A stretch of 64,000 nt of DNA, taken from assembly GCA_951213105.1 (NCBI GenBank), contig OX578137.1, forward strand, positions 74,685,104-74,749,103, read 5' to 3'. The notes under the pieces are model-generated. The model was not told the DNA's origin. It saw nothing but the letters and a program-made list of their open reading frames with translations, and did no database searches. Shown piece by piece: positions 34,101 through 45,049 of this stretch (position 1 is its first letter; each line of letters opens with the position of its first letter). The translations under genes were made by a program, and so were the position numbers. Origin of the DNA: Amaurobius ferox (lineage: Eukaryota > Arthropoda > Arachnida > Araneae > Amaurobiidae).

Positions 34101-35222
34101 CATGTTATTGAGGGCCTACGCCAGTTTGATGAAAGTAATGACTTACAACATTGCCAGGATACAGCTGATTATGTTCGCCTAATATATACCTGGTGGTCGA
34201 TAATGAATGTTAAAAGTTTATTTAAAGGACAATGTAAAAGAGATGTTTTTCAAGAGCCACTTACTTTGTCTGAAACAGATGAAAAGACTAAATTTTTAAA
34301 TAAGTTCCTAATCTGGTTAGAGAATTGGAAAAATTTGAAATACACGACTGGTATATTGACCAGAGAAACTCATGCTGCTTTAACGCATACAACACATGGT
34401 GTGTTGGATCTTTTATCATACTGTGTAAATGAATTAGGGTTTTCGTATATCCTAACTGGAAAAATTCAAACGGATGCTTTAGAGCAAAGGTTTGGGAAAT
34501 TCAGACAACTTGCAGGTTCACAATATTTGATATCTTTGCGACAGGTGTTTGAAACTGAAAGTAAATTATGACTACAAAGTATCGGTCCTTTAAAGATCAA
34601 ATCTTGTAAATATGGTGAATTGTCTGTAGATGTAGAGAATAACGAAATAGGAGACTTAGAAACCTCTCAGACTGATGATCTTCCTACCTTTGCTCAAAGC
34701 ATTTCCGTTTTGGATGATGATGTTTCTAATGTATCTGATATGATCCCTGTGATATCTTACGTAGCAGGATATTGTGCATTTGCCACTGTTAAAAAACTTC
34801 ATAACTGTACTTTTTGTAAGATAAACTTAACTATTGCAACTGTTAAAGAGTCTCCTCTGATTGAAAGTTCTGTTATAGAAAAGATGGATAGGGGTGGTTT
34901 GATGTATCCGCAGCCCGAAGTTCTGGAAATTGTAATTCATGTATTTATAATTGTACAAAAATTAGTTTCCATTGATTTCGAACATCTTTTCTTGAATGTA
35001 AACAATCAACGACAATTGGTTATCAGTTTAGCAGTTTTTATTTTAACCGAAAAAGAAATTTTTATGAAAGGCAATTGTCCTGGTGGTCATTCCTCTACTG
35101 TCATTACCAGGTATATTATCATGGCTGCCACGAATACATTTTTAAAAAACTATTGCAAAGAGAGAAATGATGTGAAAAAACCAGAAAATAAGAAACGTAA
35201 ACTTGCAACATTAAAAAAGTGA
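31182..35222 (+). pseudogene. P-element/THAP9-type transposase, two exons, one internal stop
   Basis: Exon 1 31182-31334 (donor GTAAGT at 31335); exon 2 32550-35222 (acceptor TTTTTTTAG). Joined in phase it has about 941 codons. The THAP domain is residues 1-90, zinc ligands C5, C10, C53 and H56, with an AVPS motif near residue 92. A charged coiled-coil-like stretch lies around 120-150. The catalytic RNase H-like core shows LMMDEIHIK (D366), ISSDNNAIN (D448), YDPVHILKCIRNNW (D485) and ALEQRFGKFRQLAGSQY (E696); D366, D448 and E696 are the likely DDE set, with the family's GTP-binding insert between. The frame is open except for TGA at 34569-34571 (residue 725), which is one C-to-T change from CGA. 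Beyond it the same frame continues to the TGA at 35220 with YVAGYCAFATVKKL and a Cys pair. Confidence 0.85.
31366..32482. repeat. tandem duplication inside the transposase intron
   Basis: Two near-identical copies, 31366-31933 (568 bp) and 31934-32482 (about 549 bp), sharing for example TGTATATGCGTATGCAGGAT and GATCCGGGTTCGATTTCTGG. Copy 2 lacks about 18 bp near the 'GGAATTTATGAA' phrase. It doubles the intron length without touching the splice sites. The GGTTCGATT phrase looks like a pol III B box but no A box is evident. Confidence 0.85.
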
Positions 35223-37604
35223 TAGCCTATTTTTCAAACATGTACAGTAATAGTGCTGTCCTTAAAAAAAAAACTTTTTCGAATTTTCTATATATGTAAA
35301 GCCTAATAGGATTGCAACAAAATAAACTATAACTATATTTTTACAGCTTGTTTTCACAAAGATTTTAATGCTGAGCATATTTCATCCCTTATCTTTATAA
35401 GATAGCTGTAGGTGTATCGCTAATGTTTATACCATTGTATTGCATGTTTGTTTAATTTTCAAAATGCCAAAAAGTACTCACCTTTCCGAGATAGAAAATG
35501 GCAAAGTATTGGCTTTTAGAGAGTATAGAATGAGTGTAGTTGAGTTAAAAAATTAAAATAAATTAAATAAAAAATAAATTTAATATTCATGAAGTTAATA
35601 TAAATACTATAGTTTGATTTAAACTAAATGTTAATACATCACTGCATTATTTTTTCTTTAAACTAAATTTAAACATAATTATTAGTTTCTACTTATTTAA
35701 CTGAAACATTATATATATAGTGTATTGATGTAACCTATTTATATAAATATTTAAACTTACCTTGGAATTACTTTCCATACATGTGTTTCATTTTATGTTA
35801 GGGTTTTAAATTTTTATTTTCACCTTGGAAATTATTAACTGCATACATGCTTTTTGTCATAAAAGACATTTTGTGCAATTCTAATTAATGCACAGAACCT
35901 TTTAAACTTTTTTTGAATTTAAATTTTAATGATGAACTTAATATTAAATATCCAATATTTTGCAAAATTGGATTTTTACAAGTTTCTTTAAAAGACTTCT
36001 AAAGGCATATGCAATGGCCAAAGAGTCATTTCATTCTATTTTCACACATTTCACATCTGCAGGCAATAACTACAGACAGGCGCCTAGAAAAACAGAATGT
36101 GCACATATTAACTTAATCCGTAATGAATAATCATGGCCTGGTATATTGAAACTCCAATGTTGACGTCGTTAGAGTATGGGACGACTGATAGTTATGGACA
36201 AGGGTCCTACTATGTCGTACATCTTAATTCGGCATACTTTATCAAGTGCTGGTGTGTTCTTGGAGAAATGCTTCCTAGAACTAAGGTGTCGTATAAGCCG
36301 ACAACTCATATTCAGTGTAACAAGGAACAATCTGTGCTATAAAAGACCTGTTTACGTAGATGCAGATGTCAAAATAACAATCCATAAAGGAATCCACGAC
36401 TGCTCAACCACGTAAGTCCTAGTCTACATTTGTCCTGAGAAACTACAATGAAAGACTATATCATTTGGGGTAACAATAAATAGTAAAGAGAGATTTAATT
36501 TAAAGATTTTACTTTTGCCCATTTAATATATAGTTGAAATCTAAATCAACTTATTATTATAATTAAGTCCATCTGTTATGATAGCATTTATTTACAATGC
36601 TCTTATCGAATACTGATATAATAAATTTAAATGAACCCCAACATAGAGACTAGAGGGGAAGGATAATAATAGTTTGATGAATATTAATTTAAATCTGTAA
36701 TTTTGAATGAATATAAGAATTGTGTAATGAATATTGAAAGGTAAATTTGTAATGATGAAACTTACTTAAAGGATATTAAGAAATGCTATATGAGTTAGTA
36801 ATTTCATTAGATAATGGTGTGTATGATTATGCATTAATTTGTTGGTATAAAACTGTGCAAGAATTTAAATGGATAGATATTCACTTCTCAATGCATATAA
36901 AAATATATATATGTATATATAATAAATGTTATTTTGGATCCACACCTGCCTCTTCTTTTGACTCCAGGCCTTTTGGAATTAATTAATTATAATTATGTTT
37001 GATTTTCAGCTATCTTGGAGGGTAAGTCTGATTTTAGAATGCTAACTACTTGTGATCGAATAAATTAAAATTAAGTAATAGACCAATATTAATTATATAT
37101 TAATGAAGTATGCAATCTTTAGCAATTAAAGTACAATTTTATTATGTACTTCAATCTATTTTAGTATATACTTTACTATATAGTACAATCTATATACTTC
37201 TTTAAATTGTGTTAGGATAGATATGACCTTTACATTCTGATACTTTTTAATCATGTAAATTTTAATTTATTTCGATTGAATTTAAATTAATCTTCAGTAA
37301 GGATTTGATTTTTTACTTATTAAATTATAAAGTTTTTAGTAACTTATCAAATTATAAAGTGGTTCTATTAAGATTATTCTTTCATTCCAAATCACACATA
37401 AAAAAAGAAAGAAAGAATCTTATTTATGTCAACAAATTCTAATTTAAATTAAAGCAGATATATTTTAAAGAAAAAAAAATCCTCATCCTGCTGGAACATT
37501 TAAATTAAAAAAAAAAAAAAGAAAAAAAAAATTCGCCCAAAAACAATTTCAGTACAAATTCGTATTGCGTTGGACTACGGTGTCGGCCATTACGGGATGG
37601 TGGA
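35223..37604. other. AT-rich 3' region of the P-like element
   Basis: About 2.4 kb with no convincing gene. Unnamed ORFs at 36133-36342 and 36176-36415 overlap a slightly less AT-rich patch and have no recognisable domain. An A-rich run lies at 37509-37530 near the right TIR. Confidence 0.5.
35464..35556 (+). pseudogene. Tc1-like transposase N-terminal scrap
   Basis: ATG at 35464 gives MPKSTHLSEIENGKVLAFRE, resembling the start of the helix-turn-helix of Tc1-family transposases (MPK...LSE.E.G.I.A). It stops after 30 codons. It lies in the 3' non-coding part of the P-like element, so it is probably a nested remnant. Short, so only moderately supported. Confidence 0.45.
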
Positions 37605-38157
37605 GGCCTTGAATATAGAGGGTGTTGGGTAGGCCCGGGTTCGATTTCCAAAATTGCCGCCGTGTTCACGCGGAGTAAACATGTGGGTCTGTAAGTCCTT
37701 CCGAGAGGTTGGTGGTTGGGGAAGGAGGGTACGGTCCCCGTGGCTGCCTCTCCCACTGGGTTCCGGTCTAAATTCGGTGAATAAAAAGAAAGTTATGGAA
37801 AATGTCGCGGAGGGCGAAGTACCCCAGTGGTTAGCGCGCGGGAATTTCACTCGGTAGGCCCGGGTTCGATTCCCGCCACTGCCAAAACTGCAGCCATGTT
37901 CACGCGGAGTACGATCACGTTAAACATATGGGTCCGTATGTTTTTCCGAGAGGTTGGTGGTAGGGGAAGGAGGGTACGTTCCCTGTGGATGCCTCCCCCA
38001 CTGGGTTCCGGTCTAAATTGGGTGGCACATCCTGGCCGTCCAACCAGTTACCTTACACCTTTATGGTAGGTCGCGCCAACGAGTTTGCCACGGTTGGAAT
38101 TTGCCAAGATCAACATTTTCAAGGGTTGCGAACAGGCTGGTCGCCAAAGGCGGCTAG

Positions 38158-40009
38158 TAAATAATAAAAGGCAATGTCTGTGTGTCTGTCTGTCTTATAC
38201 ACTATACGTTTCGCGACCGCGCGTCGGAGAGCTATGAAATTTGGCAATCGGAGACCCTGGGGGGTGGGAAGGGGACACGTCAAAACCGATTTTTAAAATT
38301 TTAATTATTTTTTTTGTTATTTAATGTTTTATGCGATTTCGACCGTTTTTTGACATTTTTGCTCTTTTTTCTCCACGATCCAGACATTGTAGAAAAAAAC
38401 AAATCACACCATCGGAAAGAGCAGAGAATTCCGAGTAAAAATATATCAATTTCAAATCTCAGGGACAAATTCTAATATTTTTTTATGATTTTAAAACAAA
38501 AGTCACTTTTGGCTCAAAAAAACGATTTTTGGTTTTTAAATTCTCGCATAGTAAAAAGTACTCATAATTTCGACTCATAATTTACATTTTTAGAAAGGTC
38601 AAACATCTGGCATTCTTACAAGTCCAATCTGGTCAGGAAATATTCCGTATTGCCCACAGGATCGGGATTTTAAAAGTTTCCGAATTTCAATTTCTCAGCG
38701 TTCCGCTCGGCGTGCCGCTTCTTAACCGGCGTTTCTCCCCCGCAGAAGGAGGGAAGGTGGTGGGTGGGGACGTCAAGGTGGAGGTGACGTCACGGTTCTG
38801 AATAGAGCTCTTTACTCCATATAAATTATTATATTTATATTTTAAATGATGGAACGATATGGATTTTTTAAATGTATAGTTTAACTTTTGGATTTTTTTA
38901 AATGGATATTTTAATTTTATGAATATTTTAAATGATGGAACAATGAAACAATGGAATGAGGATGACGGAATTAAGCATATGGTCATTTTAAATTGCAAAT
39001 TAGCGCGCGGGAAGTTAGCGGTAGGCCCGGGTTCGATTCCCGCCACTGCCAAAACTGCCGCCGTGTTTACGTGGAATACGATCACGTTAAATATGTGGGT
39101 CCGTAAGTTCTTCCGAGAGGTTGGTGGTAGGGGAAGGAGGATACGGCCCCTGTGGATGCCTCCCCCACTGGGTTCCCGTCTAAATTGGGTGAATATATAG
39201 AAAGTTATGGAGATTGTCGCGGAGGGCGCGGCAGCCCAGTGGTTAGCGCGCGGGAATTTCACTCAGTAGGCCCGGGTTCGATTCCCGCCACTGCCAAAAC
39301 TTACGCTACGTTCACGCAGAGTACGATCACGTTAAACATGTGGGTTCGTGAGTCCTTCCGAGAGGTTGGTGGTAGGGGAAGGAGGGTACGGTCTAAATTG
39401 GGTGAATAAAAAGAAAGTTATGGAGATTGTCGCGGAGGACGAAGTAGCCCAGTGGTTAGCGCGCGCGGGAATTGCACGCGGTAGGCCCGGGTTCGATTTC
39501 CAAAATTGCCGCCGTGTTCACGCGGAGTAAACATGTGGGTCTGTAAGTCCTTCCGAGAGGTTGGTGGTTGGGGAAGGAGGGTACGGTCCCCGTGGCTGCC
39601 TCTCCCACTGGGTTCCGGTCTAAATTCGGTGAATAAAAAGAAAGTTATGGAAAATGTCGCGGAGGGCGAAGTACCCCAGTGGTTAGCGCGCGGGAATTTC
39701 ACTCGGTAGGCCCTGGTTCGATTCCCGCCACTGCCAAAACTGCAGCCATGTTCACGCGGAGTACGATCACGTTAAACATATGGGTCCGTATGTTTTTCCG
39801 AGAGGTTGGTGGTAGGGGAAGGAGGGTACGTTCCCTGTGGATGCCTCCCCCACTGGGTTCCGGTCTAAATTGGGTGGCACATCCTGGCCGTCCAACCAGT
39901 TACCTTACACCTTTATGGTAGGTCGCGCCAACGAGTTTGCCATGGTTGGAATTTGCCACGATCAGCATTTTCAAGGGTTGCGAACAGGCTGGTCGCCAAA
40001 GGCGGCTAG
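38158..40009 (+). mobile_element. Helitron unit 6 (terminal unit)
   Basis: Starts TAAATAATAAAAGG directly after the CTAG of unit 5; compared with other 5' ends the initial TCT is missing. Leader 38170-38700, CRE at 38785, minisatellite 38840-38960, four or five tRNA-like bodies (38995-39940). It ends in the intact hairpin plus CTAG at 40009 that forms the right border of the whole insertion. Confidence 0.8.
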
Positions 40010-40131
40010 TCTAAAATATATAAAAATAATTTATATTTCTGATACTAGCAATTATGGAGTTTTCTTTCTTTCTTTTGGAGGAGGGGGGGGGGAGAGATAT
40101 TAGCATTTTGTAAGCTAATTTACACAGTTTA
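40010..40131 (+). repeat. right flank of the interrupted THAP locus
   Basis: TCTAAAATATATAAAAATAA and the phrase CTGATACTAGCAATTATGGA match 51808-51925, where the left flank (20750-20897 type) is directly joined to it. Contains a G-rich run at 40080-40091. Confidence 0.85.
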
Positions 40132-40422
40132 GTTTATTGCAAAATGTATGTAAAGTTAATTTTAAATACCTTACGCATTTTACTTTGTTATTAATATACA
40201 TAATCATAAAACGCAATTCTTTACTAATCATAATATTGACATTATATTTACATCATCTCAAGTTATGGGACATTTCGTTTTGATATGTAAAAAGCTTAGA
40301 ATACAAAACTAAAATCATCAAAGTTGAAATATAATGCATAAAATTTTTATTTACAATAAAACTAAAAGCCAACGGCACATTTTCCAGAAGAAATAAATAA
40401 GTGGGAGCATGCTTTCTTAGAA

Positions 40423-40647
40423 ATGCATGGCGCATATATATCAAAAGAGAAATGCGTCATTAAGAACTTTCAGTCAAAGTTAGCAAACATTTCACTTTCT
40501 ATATCACTAAAAGCCATAACTTTGTTTTCACGAACCAGAACATTCATTCGCATTAAACACTTAAATAAGACTTTCATGCAACAATTAGTAGTGAGAAAAA
40601 AACAAAGAAAAGCCTCTAAATGGTGTAAAAGTAGTATCATGGCATGA
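40423..40647 (+). pseudogene. possible downstream exon of the interrupted THAP gene
   Basis: ORF of 74 codons ending TAA-free at TGA 40645. The middle part, LFSRTRTFIRIKHLNKTF followed by a Lys/Arg-rich tail (VRKKQRKASKWCKSS), resembles the linker/coiled-coil that follows the THAP domain in some THAP proteins. A plausible acceptor (TTTTCCAG at about 40380 or CTTTCTTAG at about 40421) precedes it. If correct, the 19.1-kb insertion lies in an intron of this gene. The similarity is short and from memory. Confidence 0.4.
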
Positions 40648-41379
40648 AAAAGGTGTGCATTGATATATTATTTATGATCCATGTGAACATTGCTTTAAAA
40701 TTTTAAAACTGTACATAGTTTATATATTTAAAACTCTATAAAGTTTAATAATATCAATTTTGCATGCTTAAAATATCTTTGTGAAAACTAACATATCCAG
40801 TGGCTTATCCAAGAGTCATAATATTCTACTAGCTCACAAAATGCATAGTCTTTTTGTTGGGTAAATAAAATAAATCTACTGCCATTGACATCCATTCGAC
40901 CGTCAACTCCCCCCTTTTCCCAAGATCCGATCTACGCTTTTTAATAAAATATATAGTTATGTAACTACTAGATTGATGATATTTCATAGTCATCAATATA
41001 TGTTATATGTATGTAGGATTTTTTACGCAATTAGATATCTTTGAAATACATATTTATATTACATATAGAAAGTATTATCAATGTTTAAGATAATGGATAC
41101 TATATTTTTAAAAATCCAATGATTAGATATTTATTCATATCTGTATTAAAACACTTGAAATGTAATTTTTATATTTATTACACTTTTCACGATATATTTC
41201 AGCTTTTATTATAAATAATATATGTATTATAATATTTTTATGATAGCCCTATGCATGTATGAGTAGAATCATTTAATTTCATTCTTCTAAAATTTTATTA
41301 CGAATGATCTTATCTCCTTTTCGAATTATAAACGCGAACTTTCTAAACTTTATATACGTATCTCTATGTCCCCTATTCT
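40648..41379. other. AT-rich, no gene seen
   Basis: No coding or structural signal recognised. Confidence 0.4.
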
Positions 41380-41960
41380 TGACTTGTAAGTCAGTGACGT
41401 CACGCTTCAAGTTGCTCTCCCGGTCGCAAAGCACCCCCTTTCTCTGATCTACCTTATGTTTAAAGTACCTTGCTCGCCGAGTGCCAGATCTGCGTCTTCG
41501 TATTTCCTCAATAAAAATGTCGACAAAGAGTACCTCATTCAGGACTCCAGGGGGATAATGATTCTTTGCCGCTAATGGCGAAAGGGGGTAGGAACTCGAA
41601 CGAATCTTCCCGTTTTGAGCATGAAGACTAGATAGTCTCTCCAGTCTTCATGGTTTTGAGAGAGAGTTTAGTTTACGACCCCTCTGAAGGTTAAACTTCA
41701 AAGCTGTATTTGGAAAAACGATAGAGAATCTTCGAAATCAGGTGAATATCGAAGTAGTGACTTCTTCAAAGTGGGCCCTGAACAAAGAGCTAGAATCACT
41801 AGAGGTAGCTTTCCTTTCTTTACCCATCTTAAAAACATGGCCTGTACTATGAACGTCCCTGTACTATGAACCGAGGGGGATAGTATGTCCCCCTTCGGTT
41901 CTACAAATGAGCGCCAGATTTAACACGATGGCGCTAGAACAGCGCATTATTGTAGTTCCA
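41380..41960. other. GC-richer island with CRE and two hairpins
   Basis: Contains TGACGTCA at about 41395, an AATAAA at about 41510, a 9-bp inverted repeat ATGAAGACT/AGTCTTCAT (about 41620-41651) and a strong stem GAACCGAGGGGGA / TCCCCCTTCGGTTC (about 41867-41901). No ORF of interest. It might be a solo LTR or a degraded promoter. Confidence 0.4.
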
Positions 41961-42557
41961 GAAAATTGTAAAAGTGTGCCATTGTGGTAGTTTGTTGATT
42001 GATAAAAGCAACTTTCTTTTTTAAGAATCTTAATCTACGTATTTTGAAAACTCTAAAATATACAGGTTCAAAATACATGGATAAGATTCTGCAACACTTT
42101 TTCTTACACATTTATTTTCAAAATTTTGTTACGACTGATTTAACTTTCTTTTTCAAATTGCCATTGCAAATTGTTATTAATTAATATTTCAGTTTTTCTT
42201 TATCCTAAAAGATAAATTATATCTATAGATAACATTTTATTAATTTTTTTAACGAGATATAGGTTATTTTAAGCAAATCGTTACAGTAAACAGACTTCTA
42301 TTAATTGCTAAACATTTTCTATTTTTAAAGTATATTACATCCCAGTTCCTGTGCAGTACATATATTAGTACTCGTGCCATCAAAAGTCAAAGAAATGATA
42401 TCAACCCCTACCTTATGTACTAGTTGATATGAAGTTATTGTAGCTTTACAATACTTCTACTTTTAAAAAATGTAAGAAAACATAGTATACCACTAATACT
42501 GATATATTCTATGTAATGAGAAGCAGAACTGTATCTTTAACTATAAAAAATTTAGGG

Positions 42558-43122
42558 GATTCCCTTCAGTTATTTTACATAATGTATCCGCACATGAAAT
42601 TTCATGACGATACATGCATTCGCTCGTAAATTATCTTACCCACATTTCACAGGCAAATACATATTCATATTACGCAGTTACAAAGTCAAATACATATGCG
42701 CACACACAAGTACATATACTTATACGCACACACATAGACAAATACATATGCATATATGCACACACATAGACAAACACACATACATATACGCACACACAGA
42801 CAAACTCATACATGCGCGCGCGCACAGACAAACACATACATACATACATACGCGTACACACACAAACATATATGCGCACAATACATACATCTTGCGGAGA
42901 ATATTTGAACTTTGTTCATGAAGTCACATAACATACTTTTCCTATCCCTTATTTTTCTTTCTTTTTTTTTTTTTGCCGATTCACACCAAATAAAACATTA
43001 AAATAACTTGATATGAATTACTCAATAATTACCTTAACAGCAATGCGCTATGGCTAAACTACAAATTTAAAACAATTGTATACATATAGTAACATCAAAA
43101 TGCGAGGAAAGTCGTTAGAACA
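42558..43122. repeat. direct duplication with CA-rich core, copy 1
   Basis: Matches 43393-43912: ACATAATGTATCC, a (CACA/TACA)n microsatellite (42690-42890), CATCTTGCGGAGA, CATACTTTTCCT, and the phrase AACATCAAAATGCGAGG. Confidence 0.8.
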
Positions 43123-43392
43123 ACAACGTTCCGCATACTTCTTGTTTCATAATAAGCTGTATAGTTTGAGAAAAGCCTTTATTTTTATTAGCCCACATCA
43201 GATCTTTTACTTATGCCTTTAGTTATCAATTACCAGTAATACCATTATTTCAACCATACTTCAAACAATCATTTTCCCGCTTAAACTCAACTATCACACC
43301 ATTGCTTACCAAAATAAATAATGCTGCAAAAATTTAAAACTTCTAATATTTTGTATTTAATCTTTGAATTTATACGAAACAAATGTCAACTC

Positions 43393-43912
43393 CTTCAATT
43401 ATTTAACATAATGTATCCACATATGAAATATCATTCCGGTACGTAAATTCGTTCATAAGTTATCTTACTCAAACTTTACATGCAAATACATATACAAATA
43501 CGCACTCACACAAACAAACTCATTTGCATATACGCACACACACAAGAACACATACATAGTATAAGCACACACAAAAGAGCACATACATATAAGCACACGC
43601 ACAAGAACTCATACATATAAGTACACGCACAAGCAATCACATATACATATATGCACACACATACATACATATATACACACAACTCAAACATCTTGCGGAG
43701 AGTGTTTTAATTGTGTTAATGAGGTCTTAGAACATACTTTTCCTGCCATTTATTTTTCTTTCTATTTTCGATTCAGACCAAATAAAAACATATTAAAATA
43801 ACTTAATATGAGTTATTTTATGATTTTGACGGCTATGCGATATGCCTAAACTACTATGTGAAAACTATAATTTGTTTCCATAGAGACATCAAAATGCGAG
43901 GGAAGTCAGCCA
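43393..43912. repeat. direct duplication with CA-rich core, copy 2
   Basis: Second copy about 830 bp downstream of copy 1, with substitutions and a shorter, differently interrupted microsatellite (43495-43685). Confidence 0.8.
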
Positions 43913-45049
43913 CGTGCTGCATACCAATTTCTTTTATAATAAAATTTATACAGTATGCCAAATACAATGCAGTTATTTACTTAGGATGCTTTTATTTATA
44001 AATTTTGCATGCAATTTGTTCTATATCAATCAGTTACATTTTCCAGTACATATGTCAAACTCAAAGTACACATGTACATTTATTGTACTAGATTTTTTTA
44101 ATATATTATATTGCCTAATTGCAGGTGTATTATTTCAGACGGTTAACTATTGTCTAATGTTTTTTATAAATATAACAGTGTTTATTACAAATGAGAAAAA
44201 GTACTTAAAGGTATTGCTTTTTTATAAAACAATACCTTTAAGTATTTTATATTCAAAATTCTTTATATTTTATTTCTTATTACTTTATATTCAGTAACAT
44301 TATATTCAAAATTCCGTTATATCAAAAGTTTGCTATAAGAAAATCTCAACATTCTGTTATCGTTCACATACACGTAATATTTATAGACAAATAAATCAGA
44401 ACGTAAGATAATTAAAATATATCTTCTTTATTTATAAATTGAAATAAAAGAATATTTTTAACCCCGACGGATACCGAAATTAAAAAAATTAATTTCTGAT
44501 ATCCCGGGATGTAAAAAATACCCCGAACTGCAATCTTAAAATTATATCTTAGGAAGCACAAAATATTTCTTGTACGCATCCAAATCGCTGTCTCGCAGTT
44601 TCGTTTTTACAAAACCGTCAAATATCGCCAAAATGTAGTAAAACGCAGTTTAAGATGTTTTAATGAATATTTTTTTATAATTACATTAATAGAATAAGTT
44701 CTTCATGAAGCTTAGCAATATCTTCTACAATTTTTTTATCCTCCAAAGCTTATATGGAGCAGAAATAATTAAAAATATATTTTTTTTCTTTCAAGGACGC
44801 TTTGCTATTCACCTTCTCCCATTGAACTACAGGGGAAACGGAACGCTCTGGGCGGGAAAAGTCCCTGATGTCACGTGATAATGGTTTCAGTCTTTCGATA
44901 AGGTTACTGAGGCTTTCTCTACTTTATTATTCCTCGAAGGCCCTGAAGATGGTAGCATCCCCCGTTTATAAAGATAGCAATATTTTTTGTGAAGTTATGG
45001 TGGGTATTGGACGTGTAAAGAGTTGGATTTTAATTAAAAGTCAAAAAGG
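43913..45049. other. AT-rich, no gene seen
   Basis: The 127-codon ORF at 43914-44297 is a hydrophobic AT-rich chance frame. Confidence 0.4.

Larger units (their letters stand above)
30921..37627 (+). mobile_element. P-element-like DNA transposon, 6.7 kb
   Basis: Terminal inverted repeats begin CAACACCCTCTATATTCAAG (30921, continuing GCC) and end in the exact inverse (37605-37627): 23 bp perfect, with weaker inner similarity (ATGGCCGAC..CGTAGTCCA). Flanking direct repeats GGTAGGC (30914-30920 and 37628-37634) are 7 bp, or 8 with one offset base; P elements make 8. CA...TG ends also fit. Inside are a two-exon THAP transposase (31182-35222) and about 2.3 kb of AT-rich 3' sequence. It is nested in a tRNA-like body of Helitron unit 5, so it arrived after that unit formed. 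Confidence 0.85.
29853..38157 (+). mobile_element. Helitron unit 5, split by a P-like transposon
   Basis: Leader subtype as in unit 3. tRNA-like bodies lie at 30480-30920 and, after the 6.7-kb P-like insertion, at 37628-38090. The 3' end TCGCCAAAGGCGGCTAG lies at 38141-38157. The right-hand flank of the P element resembles unit 6 (ATTTCCAAAATTGCCGCCGT) more than unit 3 (ATTTCCGCCACTGACATGG). Confidence 0.75.
20898..40009 (+). mobile_element. composite Helitron-type insertion, tandem units, 19.1 kb
   Basis: The left terminus TCTATATAATAAAAGG follows A20897. The right terminus is a GC hairpin (GTCGCC-AAA-GGCGGC) ending in CTAG at 40006-40009, before T40010. TC...hairpin-CTRR between A and T, without target duplication, is the Helitron signature. 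The flanks join without a gap at a paralogous empty site (51807/51808). The insert holds about six tandem or partial units (20898, 22989, 25377, 27452, 29853, 38158). One contains a P-like transposon (30921-37627). No RepHel protein is present, so it is non-autonomous. Whether the array formed by rolling-circle read-through or by unequal exchange after insertion cannot be decided by eye. Confidence 0.85.

Noticed and set aside
21609..40009. Repeated ORFs such as MDASPTGFRSKLG... and MQFPRANHWAAAPSATISIT... on both strands
   Set aside because: They are translations of tRNA-like SINE bodies and Helitron leader, recurring because the DNA repeats; no domain, no start context, both strands open by composition.
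42604..42921. His/Tyr/Thr-rich ORFs near 42.6 and 43.6 kb
   Set aside because: Products of CACA/TACA microsatellite.
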